Shown: positions 52,547-61,925, counted from the stretch's first letter. The stretch: DNA of 64,000 nucleotides from Xanthomonas sp. DAR 80977 (GCF_041240605.1 NZ_CP162487.1:5029001-5093000), one strand, 5' to 3'. Notes: a model not told the origin generated them from the sequence alone. Program-made: numbers and translations.

Positions 52547-52622
52547 TGGTGCCGCTTGTCCGAATCGAACGGACGACCTACTGATTACAAATCAGTTGCT
52601 CTACCGACTGAGCTAAAGCGGC
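52547..52622 (-). tRNA. tRNA-Thr (anticodon TGT)
   Basis: The minus strand reads a 7-bp acceptor stem (GCCGCTT/AAGCGGC), a D-loop AGCTCAGTCGGTAGAGCA, an anticodon stem ACTGA/TCAGT around TTTGTAA with anticodon TGT, the T-arm GTTCGATTC, and an encoded discriminator and CCA (52550-52547). Anticodon TGT reads ACA and other ACN threonine codons. Confidence 0.97.
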
Positions 52623-52749
52623 ACGAGGATGGCACTGCCCGCGCGGCGGGCCGTCGCAGTCTACCTGCTGGCAGGCCGTTGCGGCACGTCGCCGCGGCCG
52701 TGCCGGGCTGCGATCCGCGTTGGCTGCCGCGCAGGCGCAGCGCGGCATT

Positions 52750-53631
52750 CTAGCGCAGCGTGGCGCAGTCCAGTGCGCGCTGCCGCGGCGCGCCGAGTTG
52801 CCGGCGCAGCGCGGTGGCCTGCGCCGCCGAATCCGCGCGCAGGTCCAGCCACCAGCGCGACTGGCCGCTGCCGCCGCTGGGGATCAGGTCGGCGTTGAAG
52901 CCGGCGCGGGCCAGCTCGGCCTGGCGGCGCTCGGCGCCTTCGCGGCTGCGGTACTGGCCCAGGGCGATGGCGTTGCCGGTCTCGCCCTGGCGGATCGGGT
53001 AGTAGTCGCGGATGCCGGCGGCGACGATGCGCTCGACCGCGGCCTTGACCCCGTCCTCGCCGCCGATGGTCGGCAGCAGCACGCGGAAGCTGGTGGCGTC
53101 GTCGTCGCCGACCTCGCGCAGGCGCGGACGCGACGTGTGGGCGCCGAGTGCGGCGATGGCCGTCTCGGCGGCGGCGCGGTCCGGATACGGGCCCAGGCTC
53201 AGGCAGACGGACGCGGCGACAGGGTCGGCGGCGGCGAGCGGAGCGTCAGCGCCAGGCGCCTTGGTCGGTGTCGGTGTCGGTGTCGGTGCAGCGGCCGGCG
53301 ATGGCGGCGCGGCGACCGCGGCTGGTGCCGTGGTGGCCGGCACCGCGGCGCTTGCCGGCACGTCCGCAGCGGGCGCGCCGGGAATCGGGCTCACCGCGGT
53401 CGACGCGCCAGCGTCGGCGTCGGCCGCTGCCGGCGCCGCGGCGGCACCCGGTGGCGTCGGCGCGCCCGCCGCTGGCCCGGCCGGCGGCACCTGCACCAAC
53501 TGCAGCGTCGCCACCCCTGCGGGCAGCGCCGGCATCGGCGCCGCTGGCGGGGTCTGCGGCTGCGTCGCCCACCACAGCGCGACGCCGAGATTGAGGATGG
53601 TCAGGACGACGAGCAGGGCGCGGACGAGCAT
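52750..53631 (-). CDS. SPOR-domain-like membrane protein
   Basis: This encodes 293 residues. One N-terminal membrane helix (LVRALLVVLTILNLGVALWW) anchors it. A long Ala/Pro-rich linker follows, including a TPTPTPT repeat. The C-terminal ~140 residues, with LSLGPYPDRAAAETAIAALG and IALGQYRSREGAERRQAELA, form a SPOR-like peptidoglycan-binding fold. It probably binds septal or side-wall murein. The linker is encoded by a 6-base tandem repeat (53267-53290) that may vary in length. It is the downstream neighbour of coaX. Confidence 0.8.
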   Translation of the reverse strand: MLVRALLVVLTILNLGVALWWATQPQTPPAAPMPALPAGVATLQLVQVPPAGPAAGAPTPPGAAAAPAAADADAGASTAVSPIPGAPAADVPASAAVPATTAPAAVAAPPSPAAAPTPTPTPTKAPGADAPLAAADPVAASVCLSLGPYPDRAAAETAIAALGAHTSRPRLREVGDDDATSFRVLLPTIGGEDGVKAAVERIVAAGIRDYYPIRQGETGNAIALGQYRSREGAERRQAELARAGFNADLIPSGGSGQSRWWLDLRADSAAQATALRRQLGAPRQRALDCATLR

Positions 53632-53640
53632 GCCCGGATT

Positions 53641-54381
53641 CTACCCGGCACGCTCGGCCGCGGCGTGCGCCTGCGCCCATAGCGCCAGCCCGTCCAGCAC
53701 CAGCGACGGCCGCTGCTCGGCGCCCGGCAACCCGTGCAGCAGGGCCGGCGCGCCGCCGCCGTGCAGCAGCAGCCGCGGCCGCCGCGCCAGCAGCGCCTCG
53801 CCCTGCTGCAGGCTGCGTTCGATCAGCGCCAGCGCCGCGCCGTCGCAACCGGAGGCCAGCGCATCGGCGGTATCGGCGGCGAACTCGCGATAGTCGCCGC
53901 CCTCGGCCGGCAGTTGCGCGGCGCGCTGCTGCAGGGCCTGGCGCATCGTGGTCGGCGACGGCGCGATGCGCCCGCCGTGGTGCAGGCCGTCGCGATCGAG
54001 CAGGTCCAGGGTCAGCGCGGTGCCGACCCCGACCACCAGCACGTCGCCGCTGCCGTGCGCGGCGAGCAATGCCAGGAAACGGTCCACGCCGAACTTGTGC
54101 GGCTGCGCGTAGGCGATGCGCACGCCGGCGCAGACGGCCGCGGTGCGCGCCACCTGCACCTGCGCGAAGCGGCTGCGCAGCGCGTCCAGCACCGTCGCGG
54201 TCAAGGCCGGCGCGGCGACGCTGGCGACATAGGCGGTATCCCCGCGCGGCAACGCCGCCACCGCGGCCGCGTCCATCGCTTCGGCGCCGTGCGGCCAGGC
54301 CTGCACCGCGGCGGCGCGGCCGCGTTCCAGCGCGGCGAACTTGAAGCGCGAATTGCCCAGGTCGAACAGCCAGTCGCTCAT
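53641..54381 (-). CDS. coaX: Type III pantothenate kinase
   Basis: This encodes 246 residues. ASKHA-fold blocks: LFDLGNSRFKFA near 5 (phosphate 1), FGVDRFLALLAA near 97 and VVGVGTALTLDLLD near 115. It phosphorylates pantothenate in the first step of CoA synthesis. Its start overlaps the birA stop (ATGA). This birA-coaX order is conserved in gammaproteobacteria. No feedback-sensitive type I enzyme (coaA) is in the window. Confidence 0.93.
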   Translation of the reverse strand: MSDWLFDLGNSRFKFAALERGRAAAVQAWPHGAEAMDAAAVAALPRGDTAYVASVAAPALTATVLDALRSRFAQVQVARTAAVCAGVRIAYAQPHKFGVDRFLALLAAHGSGDVLVVGVGTALTLDLLDRDGLHHGGRIAPSPTTMRQALQQRAAQLPAEGGDYREFAADTADALASGCDGAALALIERSLQQGEALLARRPRLLLHGGGAPALLHGLPGAEQRPSLVLDGLALWAQAHAAAERAG

Positions 54382-55349
54382 GCCGGCCTCACGCTGACTT
54401 CGCCGGCATGCAGCGGGCGCTCGCCATCGGCGAAGGCCACCCGCAGCGCGCCGTCGTCGGCCAGGCCCAGCGCCACGCCCTCGCGCGCGACGCCGCCCTC
54501 GTCGATGCGGATCGCGCGCCCGGCCAGCAGGTCCAGCGCGGCATAGCGCGGCAGGAACGGCACCAGGCCCTGTGCGTCGAACAGCGCCAGCGCCGGCAGC
54601 AGGTGCGACAGCACCGCGGCGGCGATCGCGTTGCGCGAGACCTCGGCCTCGGCGCCGGCCAGCGTGGCCAGGTCGGTCCACGGCTGGCCGATGCTCGCGG
54701 CGCTGGCCGCCGGCATGCGCACGTTGAGGCCCAGGCCGATCACCGCCCGCGCCGGCCCGGCGAACTCGCCGCCGCCCTCGACCAGCAGCCCGCCGAGTTT
54801 GTGCCCGTCGGCGAGCAGGTCGTTCGGCCATTTCAGCCCGACCGTGGCGAAGCCGGCCGCGCGCAGCGCCTCGGCCACGGCCACGCCGGCGGCCAGGCTC
54901 AGCCCGCCCAGCCGCCCCAGCCCGCCGTCGAAGCCGCGCGCCACCGACAGGTACAGGTGCGCGGCCAGCGGCGAGGCCCATACCCGGCCACGGCGGCCGC
55001 GGCCGCCGGTCTGGCGCTCGGCCAGCAACACCTCGCTGCCGCGCGCCGGCGCCGGCCGCGCCAGCAGGGTGCTGTTGCTGGAAGCCAGGCTCCAGGCGAT
55101 CTCCAGCCCGGCCAGCTCGTCGCGGGCGGCCGGCGCCAGCGCGGCGCGGATGCGCTCGGCCTCGAGCAATTCCAGCGGCCGTGCCAGCCCGTAGCCCTCG
55201 CCGGCGCGGCCGTCGATCTCCACCCCGGCCGCGCGCAGGCCCTGGATGCGCTTCCACACCGCGGCCCGGGTCAGCCCGAACGACCGCGCCAGGGCGTCGC
55301 CGGAAAGGCGGCCCTGGCTGAGCCGGGCCAGTAGTTCGCGCTCGTCCAC
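54378..55349 (-). CDS. birA: BirA biotin ligase and biotin operon repressor
   Basis: This encodes 323 residues. The N-terminal ~60 residues form a winged-helix repressor domain (LARSFGLTRAAVWKRIQGLR). The ligase core has the ATP/biotin site GGRGRRGRVWASP near 115 and the catalytic LKWPNDLL near 175, followed by a C-terminal SH3-like domain. It attaches biotin to carboxylase BCCP and, in bifunctional enzymes, represses biotin synthesis. The HTH domain suggests the bifunctional type. It is translationally coupled to coaX. Confidence 0.95.
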   Translation of the reverse strand: MDERELLARLSQGRLSGDALARSFGLTRAAVWKRIQGLRAAGVEIDGRAGEGYGLARPLELLEAERIRAALAPAARDELAGLEIAWSLASSNSTLLARPAPARGSEVLLAERQTGGRGRRGRVWASPLAAHLYLSVARGFDGGLGRLGGLSLAAGVAVAEALRAAGFATVGLKWPNDLLADGHKLGGLLVEGGGEFAGPARAVIGLGLNVRMPAASAASIGQPWTDLATLAGAEAEVSRNAIAAAVLSHLLPALALFDAQGLVPFLPRYAALDLLAGRAIRIDEGGVAREGVALGLADDGALRVAFADGERPLHAGEVSVRPA

Positions 55350-55468
55350 GCCGATTCCATCGCCTCGAATCGGAAAAGTATGCGGGAAGCGCCCTCCCCG
55401 CGCCCAGCGGCGGCCCTGCGCCGGGTGAAAACCGCGTTAGAATCGCGATTCACCGCCGCTCGCAATGG

Positions 55469-55753
55469 ATGCCGACGATGCGCCGCTTCCTGCCGTGCCT
55501 GATCCTGCTGCTGCTCCCGCTGGCCGCCGCCCACGCGTCCGACGCGCTGGCGAACAAGCAGCGCAACGACTGCGTGTATGCCGATACGACCGACGCGGAT
55601 GCGGCCCAGGCCCGCCCGGCACCGGCAGCGCGCCCGCCCGCCTCCAGCGCCAAGCCCGGTGCGGCGCCGAGCGGTGGCGGCAGCGACAGCGACCTGGTGC
55701 CGCGCCTGCGCATGCCCAAGTGGCACAGCTTCCTGCCGGGGATGTTCCGCTGA
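55469..55753 (+). CDS. Small exported protein upstream of MtfA-like peptidase
   Basis: This encodes 94 residues (or 91 from the ATG at 55478). A signal peptide, FLPCLILLLLPLAAAHASDA, starts the protein. The rest is short and low-complexity, with a conserved-looking tail LVPRLRMPKWHSFLPGMFR. The stop codon overlaps the probable CTG start of the next gene (CTGA). I do not recognise a family. Only the signal peptide and tail suggest it is real. Confidence 0.6.
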   Translation: MPTMRRFLPCLILLLLPLAAAHASDALANKQRNDCVYADTTDADAAQARPAPAARPPASSAKPGAAPSGGGSDSDLVPRLRMPKWHSFLPGMFR

Positions 55754-56508
55754 TCCCACGCTGGTTGCGCTGGCTGACGCCCGCGCCTGTTTCGATCGAC
55801 GCTGCGACCTGGCAGCTGGTACGGCAGCGCTGCGCATGGGTGGCGGCGCTGGATGCCGAGCGCGAGCAGCGGCTGCGCACGCTGGCCGCGCAATTCCTTC
55901 AACAGAAGACCATCTCGCCGCTGGCCGGGCTGACCCTGGATGCGGAGCAGCGCACCGTGCTGGCCGCGCTGTGCTGCCTGCCGCTGCTGGAGTTCGGCGC
56001 CGACGGCCTGCGCGGCTGGTCGCAGCTGCTGGTGTATCCGGACGCGTTCCGGGTGCAGCGCAGCCACGTCGATGCGGCCGGCGTGCTGCACGAATGGGAA
56101 GACGAGTTGATCGGCGAATCCTGGGACAGCGGCCCGCTGATCCTGTCCTGGGCCGACGTGCAGGCCGACCTGGACGACCCGCGCGCCGGCTACTGCGTGG
56201 CCGTGCACGAGATGGCGCACAAGCTCGACGTGCTCGACGGCGCGCTGGACGGCACGCCGCCGCTGCCGCGCGACTGGCAACGGCGCTGGGCGGCGGACTT
56301 CCAGCGCAGCTACGACGCCTTCTGCAAGCGCGTGGACCGCGGCCGCGCCAGCGAGATCGACGCCTACGCCGCCGAGGCGCCGGAAGAATTCTTCGCGGTG
56401 GTCAGCGAATACCACTTCTCCGCGCCGGAGCGCTTGCAGCGCGAGATGCCGGACGTCGCCGCCCATCTGACACGGTTCTACGGCCGCTCTCCGTTCGCTG
56501 GCGCGTGA
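55750..56508 (+). CDS. MtfA-like zinc-dependent peptidase
   Basis: This encodes 252 residues. The zincin motif VHEMAHKLD lies near 152 (HExxH) with a downstream Glu in PEEFFAVVSEYHF near 215, as in MtfA, a peptidase of glucose-regulated repression. Conserved blocks include FLQQKTISPLAGLTLDAEQR near 45 and CCLPLLEFGADGLRGW near 75. No in-frame ATG precedes the domain in its last part; the CTG at 55750, overlapping the previous stop, gives MIPRWLRWLTP, close to the E. coli MtfA start. A GGGGAT site is well placed. An ATC next to it is a less likely start. Confidence 0.85.
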   Translation: MIPRWLRWLTPAPVSIDAATWQLVRQRCAWVAALDAEREQRLRTLAAQFLQQKTISPLAGLTLDAEQRTVLAALCCLPLLEFGADGLRGWSQLLVYPDAFRVQRSHVDAAGVLHEWEDELIGESWDSGPLILSWADVQADLDDPRAGYCVAVHEMAHKLDVLDGALDGTPPLPRDWQRRWAADFQRSYDAFCKRVDRGRASEIDAYAAEAPEEFFAVVSEYHFSAPERLQREMPDVAAHLTRFYGRSPFAGA

Positions 56509-56560
56509 GCGCGCAACGTGGAGTACGCGGGCGGCGATCGCGGCATGACGGGTGTCCTGC

Positions 56561-56750
56561 GGGCGCGGTTCCAACCGCGACAAGCGCAGTGGTGAACCTC
56601 CGACGTCGGACGCTGTCGGGACTGAAGTCCCTCCCACAGTGCACCCGGTGAGCTGGCCGCCAATCCCCTGTGGGAGCGACTTCAGTCGCGACGAACGGAG
56701 CGGTGGACACGCCGGCATCGAGCGGTGTGGGGGCTGAAGCTCCTCCCGCA
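56561..56750. repeat. REP cluster (three units plus one degenerate unit)
   Basis: Units at 56615-56638, 56669-56692 and 56727-56750 alternate in orientation. A fourth hairpin, GCGGTTCCAACCGC (56561-56581), is a diverged relative. They fill the gap between the MtfA-like and DUF1501 genes. Confidence 0.85.
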
Positions 56751-56810
56751 ATGCGCGCACCAGCCGGCGTGCCGCTGCTCCTGCAGCAATACCGCATCAC
56801 ACCTCACACC

Positions 56811-58001
56811 TCACACCAGTTTCAGATCCCGCGCATGCGCCTGCGGGAACACCTTCTGCAGCTGCGCCGGCGACAGGCCCCACATGCGGCTCAGCAGGCC
56901 GGCGAACAGGTCGCGGTAGTTGGTCAGCACCGGGTAGTCGCGATCCTGGAACAGCTTGTCCTTGCTCACCGCGACCTGCTCGCCGGCGATGCGGCCGCCG
57001 TTGACCGCGCCGCCCATCACCCAGTACGTGGTGCCGTGGCCGTGGTCGGTGCCCTTGTCGCCGTTCTCGCGGAAGGTGCGGCCGAACTCGGACAGCACCA
57101 CCACCACGGTATTGCGCCATTCCGGGCCCAGCGCCTCGGCATAGGCGGCCAGGCCTTCGGACAGGTTGCCGAGATTGGTGGCCAGCGGGCCGTCGGTGCT
57201 GCCCTGGTTGACATGGGTGTCCCAGCCGCCGACGTCGACGAAGCCGAGCCGGTAGCGATCGCGCATCAGCGTGGCGATGCGCCGGGTCTCGTCGGCGAAG
57301 GTGCGCGCGCTGGCGGCGCCGCGGTTGGCCTGCTGCATCTCGTCCTGCAGCGCCTGCGACACCTGCTGGCGCAGCGCCAGGCCTTCGTGCGCGGCGCTGG
57401 CCAGGGGCGTGCCCTGGTACATCTGCGCCAGGATCCCGGCCTGGCGCTGGTCGAACGCCGGCGTCGGATTGCGCTTGAGCGACAGGTTGGGAATGTCGCC
57501 GCCGCCCTGGAAGCTCAACGGCAGCGAATCGGTGAAGGCGATCGCCGGGGTGCCGGTGGCCACTTGCGACAGCCGTGCCAGGAAGCCGGAGCGGTAGTCG
57601 CTGCGCTGTCCCGCCGGCTGCCCGGCCTCGATGCTGTCCTGGGTCTCGAAGTGGCTGCGCGACAGGTCGTCGGTGCCGGCGAACGGCACGAACGCCAGCT
57701 GCTTGTCGTTCCACAACGGCAGCAAGGTATCGCGCAGCCGCGGGTTCAGCCCCCACTGCGCGTCCAGCGCGATGGCGCTGTTCGGGTTGGCCGGATCCGG
57801 CCGCGCGATCGCCAGGGTCGGCCGCGACGCGTAGTAGAAATCGCTGGCATGGGGAACCAGCAGGTTGTTGCTGTCGTAGCCGCCGCGCAGGAACACCACC
57901 AGCAGGCGCGGCGAGGGCGCCGGCGCGGCGAACAGGCGCCCGGCGAACGGCAGACTCGCCGCGGCGGCGGCGGACGCGAACAGGAAATGGCGACGGTGCA
58001 T
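56811..58001 (-). CDS. DUF1501 family protein, Tat/Sec-exported
   Basis: This encodes 396 residues. A leader MHRRHFLFASAAAAASLPFA has an RRxF-like twin-arginine start. DUF1501 blocks: LLVVFLRGGYDSNNLLVPHA near 35, DVGGWDTHVNQG near 265, VVVVLSEFGRTFRENGDKGT near 300, and DHGHGTTYWVMGG near 322. The fold is alkaline-phosphatase/sulfatase-like, and its function is unproven. It is the downstream partner of the DUF1800 gene, an association common in bacteria. Confidence 0.9.
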   Translation of the reverse strand: MHRRHFLFASAAAAASLPFAGRLFAAPAPSPRLLVVFLRGGYDSNNLLVPHASDFYYASRPTLAIARPDPANPNSAIALDAQWGLNPRLRDTLLPLWNDKQLAFVPFAGTDDLSRSHFETQDSIEAGQPAGQRSDYRSGFLARLSQVATGTPAIAFTDSLPLSFQGGGDIPNLSLKRNPTPAFDQRQAGILAQMYQGTPLASAAHEGLALRQQVSQALQDEMQQANRGAASARTFADETRRIATLMRDRYRLGFVDVGGWDTHVNQGSTDGPLATNLGNLSEGLAAYAEALGPEWRNTVVVVLSEFGRTFRENGDKGTDHGHGTTYWVMGGAVNGGRIAGEQVAVSKDKLFQDRDYPVLTNYRDLFAGLLSRMWGLSPAQLQKVFPQAHARDLKLV

Positions 58002-58064
58002 GGGATGGACCTCCGTGATCGCCGGGCATGGCGGCGATCGCCGCGCCCGACGCTATGGGCCGGG

Positions 58065-59645
58065 TCAGCGGTAGTTGAAGTCGGGCGAGGCCAGCAGGAA
58101 CGCATTCCACTCCTGTTGCGAGCGCGCCTGCGCCAGCGCCTGGCGGGTGGCCTCGCCGAGCTGCGGTTCGATCGCCTGATAGTACAGCGGCGTGGTCAGC
58201 TGCGGAAAACCGCCGCGCTGCTGGCCGTCGCTGGTGAACAGCTGGGTGTTGCCGCCGCCGATCGCGCGCGCGATCTCGAAGCGCTGCGCCATCTGCCCGG
58301 AGCTGTTCCAGGCGCTGGACTGCAGCGGCCAGCCGTCGGGCGTGATGCGCCCGTAGCTCGGCTCGCCCATCTGGCTCAGCCAGCCCAGCAGCGGCTGCGG
58401 ATTGACGATGGTCTGCCCGTCGTAGGCCAGGCGCAGCGACGACACCAGGAAGCGGTACGGATCCTTGAACTTGTGCGGCGCGCCGGCAGCCATTTCCGGC
58501 GCATTGAACATCACCTGCAGCACGTCGGCGATATCGCCATCGCTGCGCTGGAAGGTGCGCGCCATCTTCTCCACCAGCGCCGGCGGCGGATCGTCGGCGA
58601 CGAAATACTCGGCCAGGCGCCGCGACACGAAGTGCGCGCAGGCGGGTTGGCGCACGATCAGCTGCACCGCGCGCTCGACCTCGTCGAAACCGCCGCCGGC
58701 GATCTCCTGGCCGAGCAGGGTCTTGTCGCCGGGCTGGTGCCGCGCCGGATTGAACTCGAACGCGCCGCGGCGCAGGTACTGCGCCTGCTGCGGCGGCGGC
58801 AGCTTCGGCGGCGCGTCGCGGTTGGGCGGGGCGATGCCGACGCCGGTGAGGATCAGCGCCAGCTGCTGCACGTCGTGCTGGCTGTAGCCGCCGTCCACGC
58901 CCAGCGTGTGCAGTTCCATCAACTCGCGCGCGTAGTTCTCGTTGACCTTGCCCTTGGCGTTCTGCGCGTTGTCCAGGTACTCGAGCATGGCCGGGCTCTG
59001 CAGCGTCGCCATCACCAGATCGGAGAACTTGCCCAGCGCATGCGGGCGGATCGCGTTGTCGGTGTAGTCGGCGACGGTCCAGTGCAGGCGGCCCTTGTCG
59101 GCGAACACGCTGAAATGGTTGAGCCAGAACCACACCATCTGCTCGCGCAGCTGGTCGCGCGAATACACCGCGCGCAGCAACTGCGCCTGCCGCGCCTGCG
59201 CCAGCAGCGCATCGGCGCGTTGCTGCAAGGCCTTCTTCGCCGCGACCTTGGCCTCGCCGTCGGGCATCGCCTTGATGTACTGCTGGCGCGCATCCAGCTG
59301 CTTGAGCAGCTCCTGCACCGGCGTATGCAGCGCCTCGTAGCCGTCCAGCTGGGTGCGTACCGCCGCAGGCAGGGCGGCATCGCCGCTGGACGCCTGCAAC
59401 TGGTCGCGCAGGAAGCGCTTGCGCCCGTCGTGCTGCAGCTGCGCCACGCTGGCGCTGTCCAGGCCGGTGGTCATCGATTGCAGCCAGCGCGCATCGTCGC
59501 GTTCGAGCACCTTCTGGCTGCCGGCGATGGCGGCCACGGTGAACAGCACCAGCAACAGCGACAACAGCAGCCGTTGCGCGTTGCGCAAGGCGCGGCGCCC
59601 GTGCACGCGCAGACGCGATGCGGGACGTTGCCGGGGCTGGGGCAT
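58065..59645 (-). CDS. DUF1800 family protein
   Basis: This encodes 526 residues. A membrane/signal segment (NAQRLLLSLLLVLFTVAAIA, about 23-42) precedes DUF1800 blocks: QMVWFWLNHFSVFADKG near 175, NYARELMELHTLGVDGGYSQ near 238 and MARTFQRSDGDIADVLQVM near 365. DUF1800 and DUF1501 proteins are almost always neighbours and probably act together outside the cytoplasm. The start at 59645 has GAGGAG seven bases upstream; a longer frame starts at 59711. Confidence 0.9.
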   Translation of the reverse strand: MPQPRQRPASRLRVHGRRALRNAQRLLLSLLLVLFTVAAIAGSQKVLERDDARWLQSMTTGLDSASVAQLQHDGRKRFLRDQLQASSGDAALPAAVRTQLDGYEALHTPVQELLKQLDARQQYIKAMPDGEAKVAAKKALQQRADALLAQARQAQLLRAVYSRDQLREQMVWFWLNHFSVFADKGRLHWTVADYTDNAIRPHALGKFSDLVMATLQSPAMLEYLDNAQNAKGKVNENYARELMELHTLGVDGGYSQHDVQQLALILTGVGIAPPNRDAPPKLPPPQQAQYLRRGAFEFNPARHQPGDKTLLGQEIAGGGFDEVERAVQLIVRQPACAHFVSRRLAEYFVADDPPPALVEKMARTFQRSDGDIADVLQVMFNAPEMAAGAPHKFKDPYRFLVSSLRLAYDGQTIVNPQPLLGWLSQMGEPSYGRITPDGWPLQSSAWNSSGQMAQRFEIARAIGGGNTQLFTSDGQQRGGFPQLTTPLYYQAIEPQLGEATRQALAQARSQQEWNAFLLASPDFNYR

Positions 59646-59785
59646 GCGGCGCTCCTCGACGGGACAACCGGGTGTGGCGATCCGCGCAGTATCCGCGTCT
59701 GCCTGCGCCACACGTTAAGCCGATGTCGGAAACGCCTGCGGCGTTTGCGCGGGATTCACCTGCAGGCCGCGCGCAGCCGCGGCGG

Positions 59786-61201
59786 CTACAGGCCCGGCGG
59801 CATGGTCACCAGGAAGCGCGCGCCGCCCAGTTCCTCGGAACGGCTCACCTGCAGTTCGCCGCGGTAGCCCTTCACCAGGTCCTGCACGATGGCCAGGCCG
59901 ATCCCGTGGCCGTGCACGCGTTCGTCGCCGCGCACGCCGCGCTGCAGGATGTGCGCGACCTCCTCCGGGGCGATGCCGGGGCCGTCGTCCTCGACCGAGA
60001 TCACCAGGCCGGCGCGGCGGCTGCCGGCGGCCGGGGCCGGACGCACGCTCAGCAGCACCCGCCGCCGCGCCCACTTGAAGGCGTTCTCGAGCAGGTTGCC
60101 GAGCAGTTCCTGCAGGTCGCCGGGTTCGCCGTGGAAGCGCGCGCTCGGCTCGATGTCGAACTCGCACAGCACGCCCTTGGCCGCGTACACCTTCTCCAGG
60201 CCGCGCACGATCTCCTCGGCGTTGGGTTCGATCGGCAGCGGCGCGGAGAACAGCTTGTGGCCGCTGGAAGCGGCGCGGCTGAGTTGGTAGGTCACCAGGT
60301 TGTTCATGCGCCGCAGCTGCGCGTCCAGTTCCTCGCGCAGCTCCGGGCCCTCGGTGCCGCTGTCGAGCTGGGTGCGCAGCACCGCCAGCGGCGTCTTCAG
60401 GCTGTGCGCCAGGTCGGCCAGGGTGTTGCGCTGGCGGTCCAGGTTCTCGCGCTCGCTCTCGATGAAGGCGTTGATGCTGTCGGTCAGCGGCTCCAGCTCG
60501 CGCGGATGGCGGTCGCCCATGCGCACCGCTTCGCCGCGCTGCACCTTGGTCAGTTCGTTGATCACCCGCCGCAGCGGGCGCAGGCTCCATTGCAGGATGA
60601 AGGCCTGCAGCAGCAGCAGGATCAGCCCGGCGCCGCCGAGGTTGAACCACACCCGGTGGCGGAACACCAACAGCTGCGCACCCAGCGCGCGGGTGTCCTC
60701 CATGATGTAGATGGTGACCGGGGTTTCCTTGTCGCGGCGCACGTAGGCCAGGCCGATGCCGTAGCGGTAGACCTCGCCTTCGCTGCCGTCGATCTGGGTC
60801 ATCGGCCAGGGGCCGTCGAAGGTCTCCTGGCGCGGCTCGAGCATGCCGCCCTTGGGCGGCAGCGGGCCTTCGCTGGACATCGAGATCCAGCGTTCGTTGG
60901 GCATCACGATCTGCGCGTACAGGCCGCTGCCCGGCCGGTCGAAGTGCGGATCCGGCGGCGGCTTGTCGTTGTTGATGTACAGCGAACCGTCGCGCGCCAC
61001 GTCGACGTTGTTGGCGTAGGCGGTGGCGTAGCTCTTCAGGCGCTCGCGCAGGTTGCTCAGCGCGGTGTCGGCGAAGGCCTGGTCCAGCGCATAGCCGGCC
61101 GCGGCCAGGAACGCCACCAGGCTCAGGCTGGCGGCCAGCAGCTGGCGCGCCTGCAACGAACGCGGGCGCCAGCGCTTGTACCACTTGGGCCGTGCCACCA
61201 C
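59786..61201 (-). CDS. phoQ: PhoQ-like sensor histidine kinase
   Basis: This encodes 471 residues from a GTG. Two membrane helices (LLAASLSLVAFLAAAGYALD near 22, and GLILLLLQAFILQWSLRPL near 190) flank a periplasmic sensor with acidic patches. A HAMP-like segment, the H-box NTLADLAHSLKTPLAVLRTQ near 260, and ATPase N/G boxes (LGNLLENAFKWA, DDGPGI, HGHGIGLAIVQD) follow. It pairs with the regulator upstream. In Xanthomonas a PhoPQ system senses low Mg2+ or antimicrobial peptides; the same role here is inferred. Confidence 0.9.
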   Translation of the reverse strand: MVARPKWYKRWRPRSLQARQLLAASLSLVAFLAAAGYALDQAFADTALSNLRERLKSYATAYANNVDVARDGSLYINNDKPPPDPHFDRPGSGLYAQIVMPNERWISMSSEGPLPPKGGMLEPRQETFDGPWPMTQIDGSEGEVYRYGIGLAYVRRDKETPVTIYIMEDTRALGAQLLVFRHRVWFNLGGAGLILLLLQAFILQWSLRPLRRVINELTKVQRGEAVRMGDRHPRELEPLTDSINAFIESERENLDRQRNTLADLAHSLKTPLAVLRTQLDSGTEGPELREELDAQLRRMNNLVTYQLSRAASSGHKLFSAPLPIEPNAEEIVRGLEKVYAAKGVLCEFDIEPSARFHGEPGDLQELLGNLLENAFKWARRRVLLSVRPAPAAGSRRAGLVISVEDDGPGIAPEEVAHILQRGVRGDERVHGHGIGLAIVQDLVKGYRGELQVSRSEELGGARFLVTMPPGL

Positions 61202-61241
61202 GCCTTCGCGTCCTTCGGTTGCTCGTCGCAGGCGCGTGGGA

Positions 61242-61925
61242 TCAGCCTTCGGTGCGCGGGATGGCGAAGCGGTAGCCGCGGCCGCGCACGGTCTCGATCG
61301 GCTTCAGTTCGCCGTCCGGGTCGAGCTTCTTGCGCAGGCGGCCGATGAAGACCTCCAGCACGTTGGAGTCGCGGTCGAAGTCCTGCTGGTAGATGTGCTC
61401 GGTGAGGTCGGCCTTGGAGACCAGTTCGCCGGCATGCATCATCAGGTACTCGAGCACCTTGTATTCGTAGCTCGTCAGGTCGACGTTGCTGCCGCTGACG
61501 CTGACCGTCTGCGCGGCCAGGTCCAGTGCCACCGGCCCGCATTCCAGGGTCGGCTTGCTCCAGCCCGCGGCGCGGCGCAGCAGCGCGTTGACCCGCGCCA
61601 GCAACTCCTCGACGTGGAACGGCTTGACCAGGTAGTCGTCGGCGCCCTGTTTCAGGCCCTCGACCTTGTCCTGCCAGCTGGAACGCGCGGTGAGGATCAG
61701 CACCGGGAACTTCTTGCCTTCGTCGCGCAGCGCCTTGATCAGCTCCATGCCCGACATCTTCGGCAGGCCGAGGTCGATGATGCCCACGTCGAAGGGCACT
61801 TCGCGGCCCATGTACAGGCCTTCCTCGCCGTCCTGCGCCGCATCCACCGCAAAGCCTTCGCGCTTCAGGCGAGCGGCCAGGGTTTCCCGCAGCGGGGCTT
61901 CGTCTTCGACCAGAAGGATACGCAT
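61242..61925 (-). CDS. phoP: PhoP-like OmpR-family response regulator
   Basis: This encodes 227 residues. The receiver has the acidic site VEDEA at 7-10, phosphoacceptor Asp51 (GIIDLGLPKMSG) and a Lys in DDYLVKPFHVEE near 104. The winged-helix output domain is at 125-225 (VDLTSYEYKVLEYLMMHAGE, then NVLEVFIGRLRKKLDPDGEL). It lies between the PepSY-like gene and the kinase on the same strand, so the three form one operon, a conserved xanthomonad order. Confidence 0.93.
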   Translation of the reverse strand: MRILLVEDEAPLRETLAARLKREGFAVDAAQDGEEGLYMGREVPFDVGIIDLGLPKMSGMELIKALRDEGKKFPVLILTARSSWQDKVEGLKQGADDYLVKPFHVEELLARVNALLRRAAGWSKPTLECGPVALDLAAQTVSVSGSNVDLTSYEYKVLEYLMMHAGELVSKADLTEHIYQQDFDRDSNVLEVFIGRLRKKLDPDGELKPIETVRGRGYRFAIPRTEG

